Assembly: GCA_937902595.1 (NCBI GenBank)
Contig: CALELH010000620.1
Coordinates: forward strand, 1 to 43,553
DNA from: an uncultured Myxococcales bacterium
GTDB lineage: Bacteria; Myxococcota_A; Bradymonadia; UBA7976; UBA1532
Reading direction: 5' to 3'
DNA: 43,553 nucleotides
Shown here: positions 27,811 through 37,590 of the stretch, piece after piece
Layout of the letters: every line of letters starts with the position of its first letter
Numbering within the stretch: the first letter of the stretch is position 1
Notes under the pieces: generated by a model
The model's database searches: none
What the model saw: the letters and a program-made list of their open reading frames with translations, nothing else
What the model was told of the DNA's origin: nothing
Translations under genes and position numbers: made by a program

Positions 27811-30102
27811 TCATCGCGGGGTCAATTTCACCTTGACCTTGACCGTCGTCTCTTTGCCCCAATCAAGGTTCTCTCTCTTCTCTATGAATCCTTGTTTTCT
27901 AATCAACAACGAGACCCGCCGCTCTTTTCGTTTAATGTTTGGCTTAGTGAGCGGCGTGTCGCCAATATACCGACCGTCGAGATAGACCTCAGCCTCCGGT
28001 GGATCTGAGGTGACCACGAGGGTGCCTTGAGACCTCTGCAGTACGAATTGCCGGCGAACCTCCACCACCCCCTGCTCGTTGGCCATCCCGGCGATGCTCA
28101 AGCTTTCGGTATGGGATCGATACCCGTCCCGTTCAAGCCTCACATCGTGCCGGCCACCCACGGTAAACCCTTCGATTCTAGCAGGGGTCAACTGACTGGA
28201 TCGGTCTCCATCTACAATCACCGTCGCCCCCGGTGGTGACGAGCCGATCACCAAGACAGCGGCGCTCACTGGAGGATCCATGATGATCGGTGCTAATTCG
28301 AGCGCCGCATAGGTGATCAACCCAAGCAGCGCGATGACGGTGACCCCACCTGCGCTAAAGACCTTGGCCTTGAGCCGCTCCCCAATAGACATGTCCGGCT
28401 GACTTTGCCTCGACTGTCTCAGCTTTAGGGGAGACGGGGTGCGCGGTCTGGCCGAAGGCGCAGACCGGTTCTTTTCTGAGACCTCGTTGGCGCTCTGCCT
28501 ACCTTGAGGTCTTGGATGTTCTACCGGGTCTGGCGTCACCTCAGATGTAGACCTGGGCACCGCCGCAGGCACACGGGGGGCACTGTCAGGCGTCAACTCA
28601 GACGTCGAACTGGGCACCGCGGCAGGCACACGTCGGTCACCGCCTGACGTCTGTGGTTGTGGTGGTAGAGAAGGCATATCCGGAGTCGTTTTCAAGTGAA
28701 GATCAGGCTCCGGATCGGCTGTTCTCTTAGGCTCCGCTAGCTCATGGGCAGAGAAGACAGACGTCGGCTCATCGGACGCCCCCATTGAACCTGTGACCTC
28801 TGATGTCACCGACTGAATTGAGTCATTCTGAAACATTGACCCATCCAGAAGCTCGGTGTGCTCACCAGACTCTGCCCAACCGCTCGAAGAGACCGAGCTT
28901 GGCTCTACAATGGCGTTGGTTGACTTCGTCAACTCATCGACGTTGTACATACTGGCCATGGTGACGTCGCCGTCATCATAATCGATGGAGCCAGTCGCTG
29001 GCTGATCGTCTTCCCAATCCTCCACCTCTTGCAGCTCTTCAGCGCCTAGAGCGAAGATCACGCTCTGACCATAGGTTCGGTCGAAGTCTTCGGCTTCCAT
29101 GAGTGGGTCATCTGGAACAAGAGGGCTGGGCACCGTAGGCGGGTCTTCGGGGCTCGCGGCGACCATCGTCGCCTCGGAGCGATCCGTGAAGTTCTCCTGA
29201 AGAAACTGACCCACTCTCTGCTGACTAAAGCTGGGCCAATGACCATACAGGAATGAAGAGAGGGCGGTCTGTAGAGCACCTGCGGATGAAAAGCGGTCGT
29301 CTCGGTCGCGCGCGAGGGCCTTCATCACGATCTCTTCCAAAGCTGGAGGGATATCGGGCCTACGCTCACGAATATTGGGGATGACCGCTCTTCGAACCTT
29401 ATCTAAGAGAACCAGCGCCCGGTCTTCCTTGTAAAGCATCTCCCCAGTGATCATCTCATAGAGGCAGATCCCACAACTGAAGACGTCACTTCGGCCGTCA
29501 AGCGGGTCACCCCAAGCCTGCTCAGGAGACATGTAGAAGAACTTGCCTTTGATGACCCCGCTCTCCGTCTGTTGTCGTCTTTGGTTGGCTTTGGCGATCC
29601 CAAAGTCGACGAGCTTAACTTGGCCATCAAAAGAGAGAAGTACGTTTTGTGGGCTCACATCGCGATGGATCAGATTGAGCGGTCGCCCGTAACGGTCTGT
29701 CTTTGTGTGGGCATACTGAAGCGCCGCGGCCGTCTCCTTGGCGACGAAAGCGATGATATCGAACGGGATCGATACATCATCTTCGGCGCAACGCACTAAG
29801 AGTTGATAGAGGTCGCGACCATCCACAAACTCCATGGCGATGTAGTAGGCGTCATCAATACAACCAAGATCGAATATCTGACCCACATTCACGTGGTTGA
29901 GTTGCACGACGATCTTCGCTTCGTCGATCAGCATATCAATGAACTCTTGGTCTTCCGCGTACTTAGGATGAATGACCTTAAGAGCCAGATATTTTTCGAA
30001 TCCCCCGATCCCTGTGGTCCGCGCGAGGTAGATCTCTGCCATCCCTCCAAGCCCGATCCGCTTGATTAGCTCATACGGACCGAGACGAGAGCCTTCTTGC
30101 AC
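27811..30102 (-). CDS. Membrane Ser/Thr protein kinase with two C-terminal PEGA domains
   Basis: GLGGMAEIYLA, LALKVIHP, HRDVSPQNVLLSF, DFGIA. TM VTVIALLGLITYAALEL. PEGA IGSSPPGATVIVDGDRS and VTSDPPEAEVYLDGRYIGDTPL. Confidence 0.95.
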   Translation of the reverse strand: MQEGSRLGPYELIKRIGLGGMAEIYLARTTGIGGFEKYLALKVIHPKYAEDQEFIDMLIDEAKIVVQLNHVNVGQIFDLGCIDDAYYIAMEFVDGRDLYQLLVRCAEDDVSIPFDIIAFVAKETAAALQYAHTKTDRYGRPLNLIHRDVSPQNVLLSFDGQVKLVDFGIAKANQRRQQTESGVIKGKFFYMSPEQAWGDPLDGRSDVFSCGICLYEMITGEMLYKEDRALVLLDKVRRAVIPNIRERRPDIPPALEEIVMKALARDRDDRFSSAGALQTALSSFLYGHWPSFSQQRVGQFLQENFTDRSEATMVAASPEDPPTVPSPLVPDDPLMEAEDFDRTYGQSVIFALGAEELQEVEDWEDDQPATGSIDYDDGDVTMASMYNVDELTKSTNAIVEPSSVSSSGWAESGEHTELLDGSMFQNDSIQSVTSEVTGSMGASDEPTSVFSAHELAEPKRTADPEPDLHLKTTPDMPSLPPQPQTSGGDRRVPAAVPSSTSELTPDSAPRVPAAVPRSTSEVTPDPVEHPRPQGRQSANEVSEKNRSAPSARPRTPSPLKLRQSRQSQPDMSIGERLKAKVFSAGGVTVIALLGLITYAALELAPIIMDPPVSAAVLVIGSSPPGATVIVDGDRSSQLTPARIEGFTVGGRHDVRLERDGYRSHTESLSIAGMANEQGVVEVRRQFVLQRSQGTLVVTSDPPEAEVYLDGRYIGDTPLTKPNIKRKERRVSLLIRKQGFIEKRENLDWGKETTVKVKVKLTPR
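28533..28632 (-). repeat. Two-copy imperfect tandem repeat (57-bp period) in the kinase linker
   Basis: Encodes RVPAAVPSSTSELTPDSAP / RVPAAVPRSTSEVTPDPVE. Confidence 0.8.
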
Positions 30103-30390
30103 GCGCTTGCTCGCTTTTGTTACGGGGTGAATTCCTACCTGAGTCTAGCCGGCCTGATAGAATAACAGCAAGCTTAGCGATCCGAAGCACGGGTCCTGTT
30201 CGCCGAGAGGTCCCTCACGGCCTCCGCAAACGACCAATAGATAATCACTTCTGCATCAGAGTTCATCGTACGTCATAGCGACACCTAAAGACTATTTCCA
30301 CGGTGGGGTGGTCGACGTAGAGTTGAGTCTCGTAGTAGATTCCCACACCGGGTTCAGGTTCAAGAACGTCCATAAACCGAGGAGGCCTCG

Positions 30391-33300
30391 ATGACATTCG
30401 ATACCAAGCTACTGAAGACCACGCTGCGCGCAGCCGCGCTGCTGCTTCTCTTCGGCGCTTGCGGTCAATCATCGGGTTGCTCTGGATGTGGTGGAGAAAA
30501 AGAGGCGAGCTTCCCCGATAAGGACCGGGTGCATAGCGCCGCGCAGCTCCGCGTCACTCGCAGCGGATTGACCTTTCTCGAAGAAAACCTAGAGCCGCTG
30601 CTTGCGGCCGCTCTCCCAGAAGGTGGTCTGAACATCTGCTTGCCGGGCGAATCAGGCCGAACAATTGGGATCAATTATGGGTATTGCCACCAAGACATGT
30701 GCGCTGAAGGGGGCCTCGGTTGCCAACTAAACATCGCCATTGGAGGTGTAGATCTCACTGCTGAGGAACCCAACACGATCCGCGCGTTGATCGAGTTCGA
30801 CGCGCTGTCTGCGCGCATTCCGATCGAAGCCAGCCCCATCGCCGAGTGTGCCATCCTCATTGATGGATCCGGTTTCAACGTTGAGTTTCCCTTGACCTTA
30901 CTCACGCCGGAGCCTGAACGCTTTTTGAGCTTCGAGTTGGCGGAGAACCCACAATACCAACTGAGCGATATCGACGTTCGGTTTGAAGGAGAGGGAGGAT
31001 TCCTGGGCTGGATCTGCGACGGCATCAGCCTGGTCGTCAATCTCCCCTTCATCCGAGACCTCATCTTCGACACGATTCAGACATTCGTCGATGGGTTACT
31101 GGCCGACCAGATCCGAGGCTTTGTCGAAGATTTCACCTGTCGGACCTGTGAGAGCGATCGCGCCTGTCCAGGAAACCTCGGCGCGACGTGTAACGATGGG
31201 CGGTGTGAGTTTCCCAATGGCCGCTGCGTCGCCGCCAAACTTGGAATAGATGGTCGGTTAGATGTCGGTGATGTGCTGAGCACCGTGACACCTGGTCTGA
31301 ACGCGGTGGTCGACTATCTCGCCGTCGCAGGAAGCTACGCTGAGGTCGAGAACGGCGGGCTGTCCTTGGGTGTCGTCAGTGGCGCGATCAGTCAGAGAAA
31401 CCGATGTGTGCCCCAGGTCGTTCAACCACAAGTCTTTGAGCCGATGCGGACAGATCTCCTGAGGGGAAACCTCGATCTATTAGAGCGTGATTATCATCTG
31501 GGTATTGGTGTGACCCGTGAGATCGTGGAGCATTTTACCTGGGCATTTTTCAACGCAGGCAGCTTGTGCGTTCAGATTACGAACGCGACGGTTGAGCAGT
31601 TAAACGCTGGAATATTGAGTATTGTGCTCCCAGACCTCGCAAATCTGGCCGGTAATCCAGAGGCCCCGGTCGCCATTGCTCTGGCACCACAAAACCCGCC
31701 AGAGGTCGTGTTCGGCAACAACCAGTTTGAGATGGACGAAGAAGGAAACAGGGTACTGGTCGATCCGGCGCTCCTCATTCGGATCCCTGAGCTCTGGTTG
31801 GATTTCCACGTGTTCATGGAGGATCGCTGGGTGCGCATCTTCAGTCTGCACGCCGACATCGAGCTACCCGTTGGCCTAGACTTCACACCCAACAACGAGA
31901 TCATTCCAATTATTGGAGACCTCTCAGAGGGCCTCACAAATATTCGAACAACGAACAGTCGGATCATGCGTGACAGTCCCGATCTATTGGGCACCCTGCT
32001 ACCCGCCCTCCTTTCAATCTTCGTCGGTGACTTGGTGGGCGGGATCGTTGAGCCGATCGCGCTGCCCGATCTCCTCGGCTTCAGTTTGGACATGCAAGAT
32101 GGATCCATATCTTCCATCGAAGAGGGGGCATTTCTGGCCATCTTCGCCCGCCTCGCACAGGCTGAAGCACCAGCGCCAGACGGCGAGATGGGCGAGATGG
32201 GCGAGATGGGCGAGATGGAGGCTCCTCTGAGCGCGACCGTCGAGACTCGTATCAACGACGTCCTAGTGAACACACCCGACACTCACGAATTTAGAGCCGC
32301 AGGACCCAATACCTGGAAGCGCATCGAGGTGCTTCTCGAGATCGAGGCGGGCGACGGTCGAGCAATCGAGAGTCCAATGGAGGTCTCCTGGAGGGTCGAT
32401 GGGTCCACTTGGAGCCCTTTTCAGCCCGCGGGAAATCTAGTAGCGCGGCATCCCATGTTCTTGCTTCAAGGTCGCCACCAGTTGGAGGCGCGGGCGCGGA
32501 GAGTTGGGGACTATAGAAGCTTAGACGCAACGCCTGACAGCGTTGAGATTATCATCGACTCCATCCCACCAAACCTGACGTTAGAGGCGAAGGACGGTGT
32601 TGTTCATATCACCGTAGACGACATGGTGTCTCCGCGGGGGTCGATGCTCCTAGAGGTGCTCAGAGCGGGCGATCGATGGGAGGAACTCCACGAACCCGTA
32701 GTCGAATGGGACGGAGAGGGTCTACTCGTCATTCGCGCGACGGATGAGGCCGGTAATGAGGTCACGGAGAAACTTGGCGAAGGACGCGCTGCGCTCATCG
32801 GTCGTCCACCGATCGATCAACGAGGTCAGACGGGCTGCGACTGCGACGCGAGCGGCTCCAGCCCAGCAGGTCTTTGGTGGCTCAGCCTCCTCATTTTGGG
32901 ACTAAGACGAAAGAGACGGATGACGAGCGCTCTGCTACTCGTAGTTGCGCTCTCCGTCATCTCGATGGGGTGTGATGACAGCTCAGGTGCGAGTAAAGAT
33001 GGAGATCCCGACGGTGGCGTATCTCCCACCCTTTGTACGGATTCTAGTGAATGTGCTGAGCCCAACGAGGCCTGTCTAAGCGGTCGCTGCGGGCTAGTTG
33101 ATTGCCGAGATGGCTCCGACGTATGCGATCAACTCTCGTGTCCGGACGGATCACCCAGGTGTAATGATCGCGGCCTCTGCGAATGCGAACCTTTCTGCGC
33201 CCAAGGGTGTCCAGAAGGCACCTACTGTTGTCCCGCTGAGGATGCCTGTAGGCCGCTACCTGAGGAGTGTACAGAGCTGCGATGTGACCCGTCTCAGGAG

Positions 33301-34602
33301 CGCCGAGTCGAGTTTGTGGATGAAGGCAACCCCCTGGCGTGCGGGGACGAGATCTTCGAATGTGAGTGTCTCGATCAAGCCCCATTAGCGATTGGAACCA
33401 TCGGTCGATTCAATGACATCGCCGTCGTCGGTGACGTGCTTTGGGTCTCTGCATACTCGGATACATACGGTGATCTGGTCGTCGGTCGGTACAATCAAGC
33501 GACGGGTTTTGAGTGGCAGTGGGTCGATGGCTTACCCGCCGAAGGGATACCCGAAGCAAACCCGACCGGTCCAAGAGGCGGCCTCATCGGCCCAGGTCCT
33601 AATGTTGGACAGTACACAGCCCTCGCCGCAGCAGAGAACGGAACGCTCCACGTCGCTTACTACGATGTTGACAACCGTACCCTCAAATACGCTCGGGGTA
33701 CTCTCGATGGAGACGTACATGTCTGGGTCACAATGACCTTGGACGCTGACGGTGATGCGGGTCGATGGGCTAGCATAAGCCTCAGTGATGATGGGGCACC
33801 CGGGATCGCGTATCGAGTGGCCAGCTTGGAGGGCGTAAGCCAGCTTCGCTACCTACAAGCGGCGAGCTCGACCCCGATGAACTCCGACGAATGGGGTGAG
33901 CCGCTCATCATTCATACCCGCGCGCTGGATGATCCCGATCCCGAGACAGGCGCCTATCCAGAAGGTACGGGACTCTTCACTACGCAAGACCGAGACCCAG
34001 ACGGTCTCGCGGTAGTCGCCTGGTATGATCGAACAGAAGGCTCACTGTGGTGGGCACGAATGAATGACGCTGGTTTTGATGAACCAGAGATGCTCGCCGG
34101 CTGGGGATATCAAGATCCCGACAGAGATGGAGATATGGGCGCCAACGTCGACCTCGTCTTTGATGCGACCGGCGAAGCGCATGTCTGCTATCAAGATGGC
34201 CTCACCGACTCTCTCCGATATTTGGCACCAGGTTTGGACCACGATGAATGGGTCGACGACGGCGTGTGGCTTGACGTCGGCGGGCGAGGACATTCCGTCC
34301 ACATCGTCGGGGATGACTGCAATATGCTCACAGATCTCCAGGGCAGACCGCTCATCGTGTATCAAGACAGCACCATGCAGGCGCTGCTATTGCGTCGCCG
34401 AGACCAAGTGACGCCGGATCTGATCGAAGGATGGGGTAGGCGGCGCGCGCTCCGCGGAGACGGTGGCGCCATCATGGGCGCGTTCGGTTTCTACGCCAGC
34501 GCACGGCGAAGCGGAAACCAGGTCTGGATCGTCCACTTCGTGTATCGAAACCACCTAGAAGAGCCTGAAAATGGGCTAGAGGTGCTCACCGTAGAGCTCT
34601 AA
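30391..34602 (+). CDS. Giant surface lipoprotein ORF; reads as an in-frame fusion of a MYXO-CTERM-tailed protein and a second lipoprotein
   Basis: N-terminal lipobox LLLLFGAC. MYXO-CTERM-like GCDCDASGSSPAGLWWLSLLILGLRRKRR immediately followed by MTSALLLVVALSVISMGCDD. No stop between them. Confidence 0.8.
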   Translation: MTFDTKLLKTTLRAAALLLLFGACGQSSGCSGCGGEKEASFPDKDRVHSAAQLRVTRSGLTFLEENLEPLLAAALPEGGLNICLPGESGRTIGINYGYCHQDMCAEGGLGCQLNIAIGGVDLTAEEPNTIRALIEFDALSARIPIEASPIAECAILIDGSGFNVEFPLTLLTPEPERFLSFELAENPQYQLSDIDVRFEGEGGFLGWICDGISLVVNLPFIRDLIFDTIQTFVDGLLADQIRGFVEDFTCRTCESDRACPGNLGATCNDGRCEFPNGRCVAAKLGIDGRLDVGDVLSTVTPGLNAVVDYLAVAGSYAEVENGGLSLGVVSGAISQRNRCVPQVVQPQVFEPMRTDLLRGNLDLLERDYHLGIGVTREIVEHFTWAFFNAGSLCVQITNATVEQLNAGILSIVLPDLANLAGNPEAPVAIALAPQNPPEVVFGNNQFEMDEEGNRVLVDPALLIRIPELWLDFHVFMEDRWVRIFSLHADIELPVGLDFTPNNEIIPIIGDLSEGLTNIRTTNSRIMRDSPDLLGTLLPALLSIFVGDLVGGIVEPIALPDLLGFSLDMQDGSISSIEEGAFLAIFARLAQAEAPAPDGEMGEMGEMGEMEAPLSATVETRINDVLVNTPDTHEFRAAGPNTWKRIEVLLEIEAGDGRAIESPMEVSWRVDGSTWSPFQPAGNLVARHPMFLLQGRHQLEARARRVGDYRSLDATPDSVEIIIDSIPPNLTLEAKDGVVHITVDDMVSPRGSMLLEVLRAGDRWEELHEPVVEWDGEGLLVIRATDEAGNEVTEKLGEGRAALIGRPPIDQRGQTGCDCDASGSSPAGLWWLSLLILGLRRKRRMTSALLLVVALSVISMGCDDSSGASKDGDPDGGVSPTLCTDSSECAEPNEACLSGRCGLVDCRDGSDVCDQLSCPDGSPRCNDRGLCECEPFCAQGCPEGTYCCPAEDACRPLPEECTELRCDPSQERRVEFVDEGNPLACGDEIFECECLDQAPLAIGTIGRFNDIAVVGDVLWVSAYSDTYGDLVVGRYNQATGFEWQWVDGLPAEGIPEANPTGPRGGLIGPGPNVGQYTALAAAENGTLHVAYYDVDNRTLKYARGTLDGDVHVWVTMTLDADGDAGRWASISLSDDGAPGIAYRVASLEGVSQLRYLQAASSTPMNSDEWGEPLIIHTRALDDPDPETGAYPEGTGLFTTQDRDPDGLAVVAWYDRTEGSLWWARMNDAGFDEPEMLAGWGYQDPDRDGDMGANVDLVFDATGEAHVCYQDGLTDSLRYLAPGLDHDEWVDDGVWLDVGGRGHSVHIVGDDCNMLTDLQGRPLIVYQDSTMQALLLRRRDQVTPDLIEGWGRRRALRGDGGAIMGAFGFYASARRSGNQVWIVHFVYRNHLEEPENGLEVLTVEL
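32182..32217 (+). repeat. Perfect 9-bp x4 tandem repeat (ggcgagatg) encoding (GEM)4
   Basis: ggcgagatg repeated four times without mismatch. Confidence 0.97.
32830..32919 (+). other. MYXO-CTERM-like sorting segment inside the long ORF
   Basis: TGCDCDASGSSPAGLWWLSLLILGLRRKRR: C-x-C, Gly/Ser, hydrophobic helix, basic cluster. Confidence 0.8.
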
Positions 34603-36896
34603 CGACGCCTCTTCTTACTTCGTGAACGACGAGGCTTGACCGTCTTATGCCTCGTCTTTTGGCTGAAATAAGGAAGCTTCCCCTTACCTCCATAGAGATA
34701 TTGGTACGTGCCATACGTGGACATCACACGCTTGGTGTAGCCCCTCGCCTCCTCATACGGGATTAACTCAACGAAGAGATCCAGCGGTAGGTGGCCTCTC
34801 TGCTTAAGCCATTGCTTCAGTCGTCCAGCGCCTGCGTTATACCCAGCGGGTATGACCGGTAAGGCCGCGTTCGCTGCAGAGCGAACTCGCGATAGATACT
34901 TGGTGCCAAGGACAACATTGAAATCCGGATCCCTCAGACTCTTACGAGTCGCTCGACGTCCAGTGCCTCGAGCCATGTCACGAGCCGTAGGTAAGATGAG
35001 CTGCATCAACCCTATGGCGTTTGCTGATGACTCTATGCCGGCGTTGAACCCGCTCTCCTCCCGCATGATAGCGCGCGCCAAATCAGGTGGAATCGCGGCG
35101 GCTCGCGATTTCTCTCGAATCAATTGGCCAAAAGGTCGAGGAAACGCGACCGTCCAGGCGTCGCGATTCTTACCGATGGGAGCAGACCGTCGAAACTGAG
35201 TGAGGCGCCTGCGTAAGATGTTGTGACTCAGGGGATAAGCGCCAGCCTCATCTAATAACTCAGCTGCACGCCAGAGGGCCGCCGGTGCCTTTGTCTCCGC
35301 TCTACGTACAACGTCCCAGGCCGGTCGAGAGAGACCAAGTCGCGCGAGCTCCTTCGCTAAGGTCCACATGGAGTCATCACTCTCATAGGTATCCGTAAGA
35401 AAAGAGAGCGCTGCGCCCTTATCCTGCAGCGTCTTCAAACCTGTGGTCAGCCAGCGGTCAGCCCGCGTCCTGCTCTCCTCTCGCAATCGGCTGTACGCCA
35501 AGATCGAATACCAACTCAGAGGATACTCAGTCAGCGCTCGACGATAGTGACGCCGCGCCTCCGCTCGACGACCCAAGACTCGAGCAATACGGCCGCGCCA
35601 ATAGGTGCTCCGTCCGAGTTGGCCATCATGGTGCTTGGGAGGTGAGAGCTTCTCCTCTAAGGCGAGTACCCGATGTGCCCGCTTATATTGCCGCCTCTGA
35701 AAGGCGTTGATCGCGACATAGAAGATCGCGTCGGACATCATGTCTCCTCTTGGATAAAGAGGGACTTTCTCGGTGATGAAGACCTCTGCTGCCTCAACCT
35801 CACCCTTGTCATCGATGAGGTGACGGATGAAATGATAGACCGCATCATCAGCTAAACGATGCTTCGGGTTCTCCCGAAGCTGCGCCTTGAAATGCGCTGC
35901 TGACTCCGCATCAGCCCCTTTGACGTTAGCGGCCTTCGCTGCAAGATGCCGTGCCCAAGGGGCGAGGGCGTGATTGGCCGCAGCACACAGAGTCACCGCC
36001 TCCTCCAAGTAGGGCCGAGCTCGCTCCCACTTCCTTAGTTTTCGCAGACCACGACCAAGGGCATATCGATGACGACACAAACTCTCCTGATCCTTGAAGC
36101 GCCGAGTGAGGGGCATCAGTGTCTCTACAGCCTTCTTGTTTCGATGGGACTTCAAGAGCGCTTCACCCATCTGCAGACGCTGCGAGGGAGTCCGCTGAAG
36201 CCATTGGTCTTTCTGGGAGGCATCTAACTTGAGAACCTCTTTGGCTAATCTACCTCCCAGAGACGCTTGCCCTGACGATGGGTGCTCTATATCCAAAGTC
36301 CTCAAATACTTGATGGCTTCCGGGTAATCTTCTCTTTCGACAGAGACTCGCGCCAGGCCGAGCAGCGCGTTCGCCCTCTCGGAACGACCACCCTCTGCGA
36401 GAGATTTATAGACAGCCTCGGCCTCGGACAGGCGCCCCGCTTCTCTCAGTGTTCGCGCTTTTAAGCGTCGGAAACTCTGACCGAGTCGAGTCGGCTCGAC
36501 GATCGAATCAAGCGCCTCAATGGCCTTGTCGGCTCCACCCAACTCGAGGAACGCCTTCGCCCTCTGTAGCGCCGCAAAGCCTTTGAGGGGGTCCGTGAGT
36601 TTATCCAGATTCTCAAGACACTCTAGAGCCTGCTCTGTTCGGCCGGCCTTGAGCAATGCATAACCCTTTACGAGACGTGCATCTGCGGTTCTTGCGTCAA
36701 TCGCCTCGGCGGCACGTACCCACCTGTTTCTTGAGAGCAACTCTCGAACCAGCGGATCCTTACTGCCGAGCACAGCGAGCCCCGGCTCGGCCGAAGCAGA
36801 CGTAGGGAGCGCAATGCCCATCGTCAGCGCGACACCTAGGGCCATCCTGAGGAACCAATTTAAATTAGATCGAATAATTTTTCCGGACGTTTTCAT
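34599..36896 (-). CDS. Soluble lytic murein transglycosylase (Slt-like) with N-terminal superhelical repeats
   Basis: AIMREESGFNAGIESSANAIGLMQLILPTARDMARG and YNAGAGRLKQWL are SLT catalytic motifs. Preferred ATG at 36896 (MKTSGKIIRSN...) gives a signal peptide. Confidence 0.9.
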   Translation of the reverse strand: MKTSGKIIRSNLNWFLRMALGVALTMGIALPTSASAEPGLAVLGSKDPLVRELLSRNRWVRAAEAIDARTADARLVKGYALLKAGRTEQALECLENLDKLTDPLKGFAALQRAKAFLELGGADKAIEALDSIVEPTRLGQSFRRLKARTLREAGRLSEAEAVYKSLAEGGRSERANALLGLARVSVEREDYPEAIKYLRTLDIEHPSSGQASLGGRLAKEVLKLDASQKDQWLQRTPSQRLQMGEALLKSHRNKKAVETLMPLTRRFKDQESLCRHRYALGRGLRKLRKWERARPYLEEAVTLCAAANHALAPWARHLAAKAANVKGADAESAAHFKAQLRENPKHRLADDAVYHFIRHLIDDKGEVEAAEVFITEKVPLYPRGDMMSDAIFYVAINAFQRRQYKRAHRVLALEEKLSPPKHHDGQLGRSTYWRGRIARVLGRRAEARRHYRRALTEYPLSWYSILAYSRLREESRTRADRWLTTGLKTLQDKGAALSFLTDTYESDDSMWTLAKELARLGLSRPAWDVVRRAETKAPAALWRAAELLDEAGAYPLSHNILRRRLTQFRRSAPIGKNRDAWTVAFPRPFGQLIREKSRAAAIPPDLARAIMREESGFNAGIESSANAIGLMQLILPTARDMARGTGRRATRKSLRDPDFNVVLGTKYLSRVRSAANAALPVIPAGYNAGAGRLKQWLKQRGHLPLDLFVELIPYEEARGYTKRVMSTYGTYQYLYGGKGKLPYFSQKTRHKTVKPRRSRSKKRRR

Positions 36897-37008
36897 TGAT
36901 GAATTACGGCTGCTTAACTCGGACTTATGGAAAATAGGCGATAACATGGGGAACACAACTTACCTGAATGGTGTCCAAGGTACGAGGGTCCGAAGGAGTC
37001 GAATCGCG

Positions 37009-37590
37009 ATGGAGGAACGCCAGCTGGTCAAACGGCTGAAGCAACGGAATGAGGCGGCCTTTACTCATCTGGTGCGTCTCCACAAGGTACGAATCTATAA
37101 CGTATGCCTTCGAATGATGTCTAACCGCGCTGAGGCCGAAGATATTGCACAAGATGTTTTTGTCCGCGCATTTATGTCCATTGCCTCGTTCCGTGGTGAC
37201 TCAGCCCTCAACACATGGCTGTACAGAATCGCGATTAATCTCTGCAAGAATCGCCTAAAATACCACGCCCGACGTAAAGCGAAGGTCCACACGAGCTTGG
37301 AGCCAATTCATGAGCGTGAGACAGCTGCGATAAACTCTACGGTGGGGGAGCCTGTTGCCAGGCCCGACCTCGTACTCGAGGGAAACGAAGCCCAGCAGCG
37401 AGTACAACGAGCCCTCGCCTCCATTGATGACAGTTTTAGGGAATTGTTAATCTTGAGAGACATTCAAGGACTCTCGTACATCCAAATAATGGAGATTACA
37501 CGATTGCCCGAGGGGACCGTCAAGTCCCGCCTGCACCGCGCTCGAGGCGCCCTGCGGCGTGCTTTTGACGAACAGGAAGAAATGGAATGA
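37009..37590 (+). CDS. ECF-family RNA polymerase sigma factor
   Basis: NEAAFTHLVRLHKVRIYNVCLRMMSNRAEAEDIAQDVFVRAFMSIASFRGDSALNTWLYRIAINLCKNRL (region 2) and FRELLILRDIQGLSYIQIMEITRLPEGTVKSRLHRAR (region 4). ATG at 37009 has upstream aaggag; an in-frame ATG at 36946 is possible. Confidence 0.92.
   Translation: MEERQLVKRLKQRNEAAFTHLVRLHKVRIYNVCLRMMSNRAEAEDIAQDVFVRAFMSIASFRGDSALNTWLYRIAINLCKNRLKYHARRKAKVHTSLEPIHERETAAINSTVGEPVARPDLVLEGNEAQQRVQRALASIDDSFRELLILRDIQGLSYIQIMEITRLPEGTVKSRLHRARGALRRAFDEQEEME

Noticed and set aside
31572-32282. 236-aa reverse ORF with (SPI) repeats
   Set aside because: Repeat is the antisense of the (GEM)4 microsatellite; no independent coding evidence.
36850-36886. 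ECF-like -35 'ggaacc' followed by AT-rich DNA upstream of the sigma gene
   Set aside because: No convincing -10 at correct spacing, and it lies within the slt signal-peptide codons.
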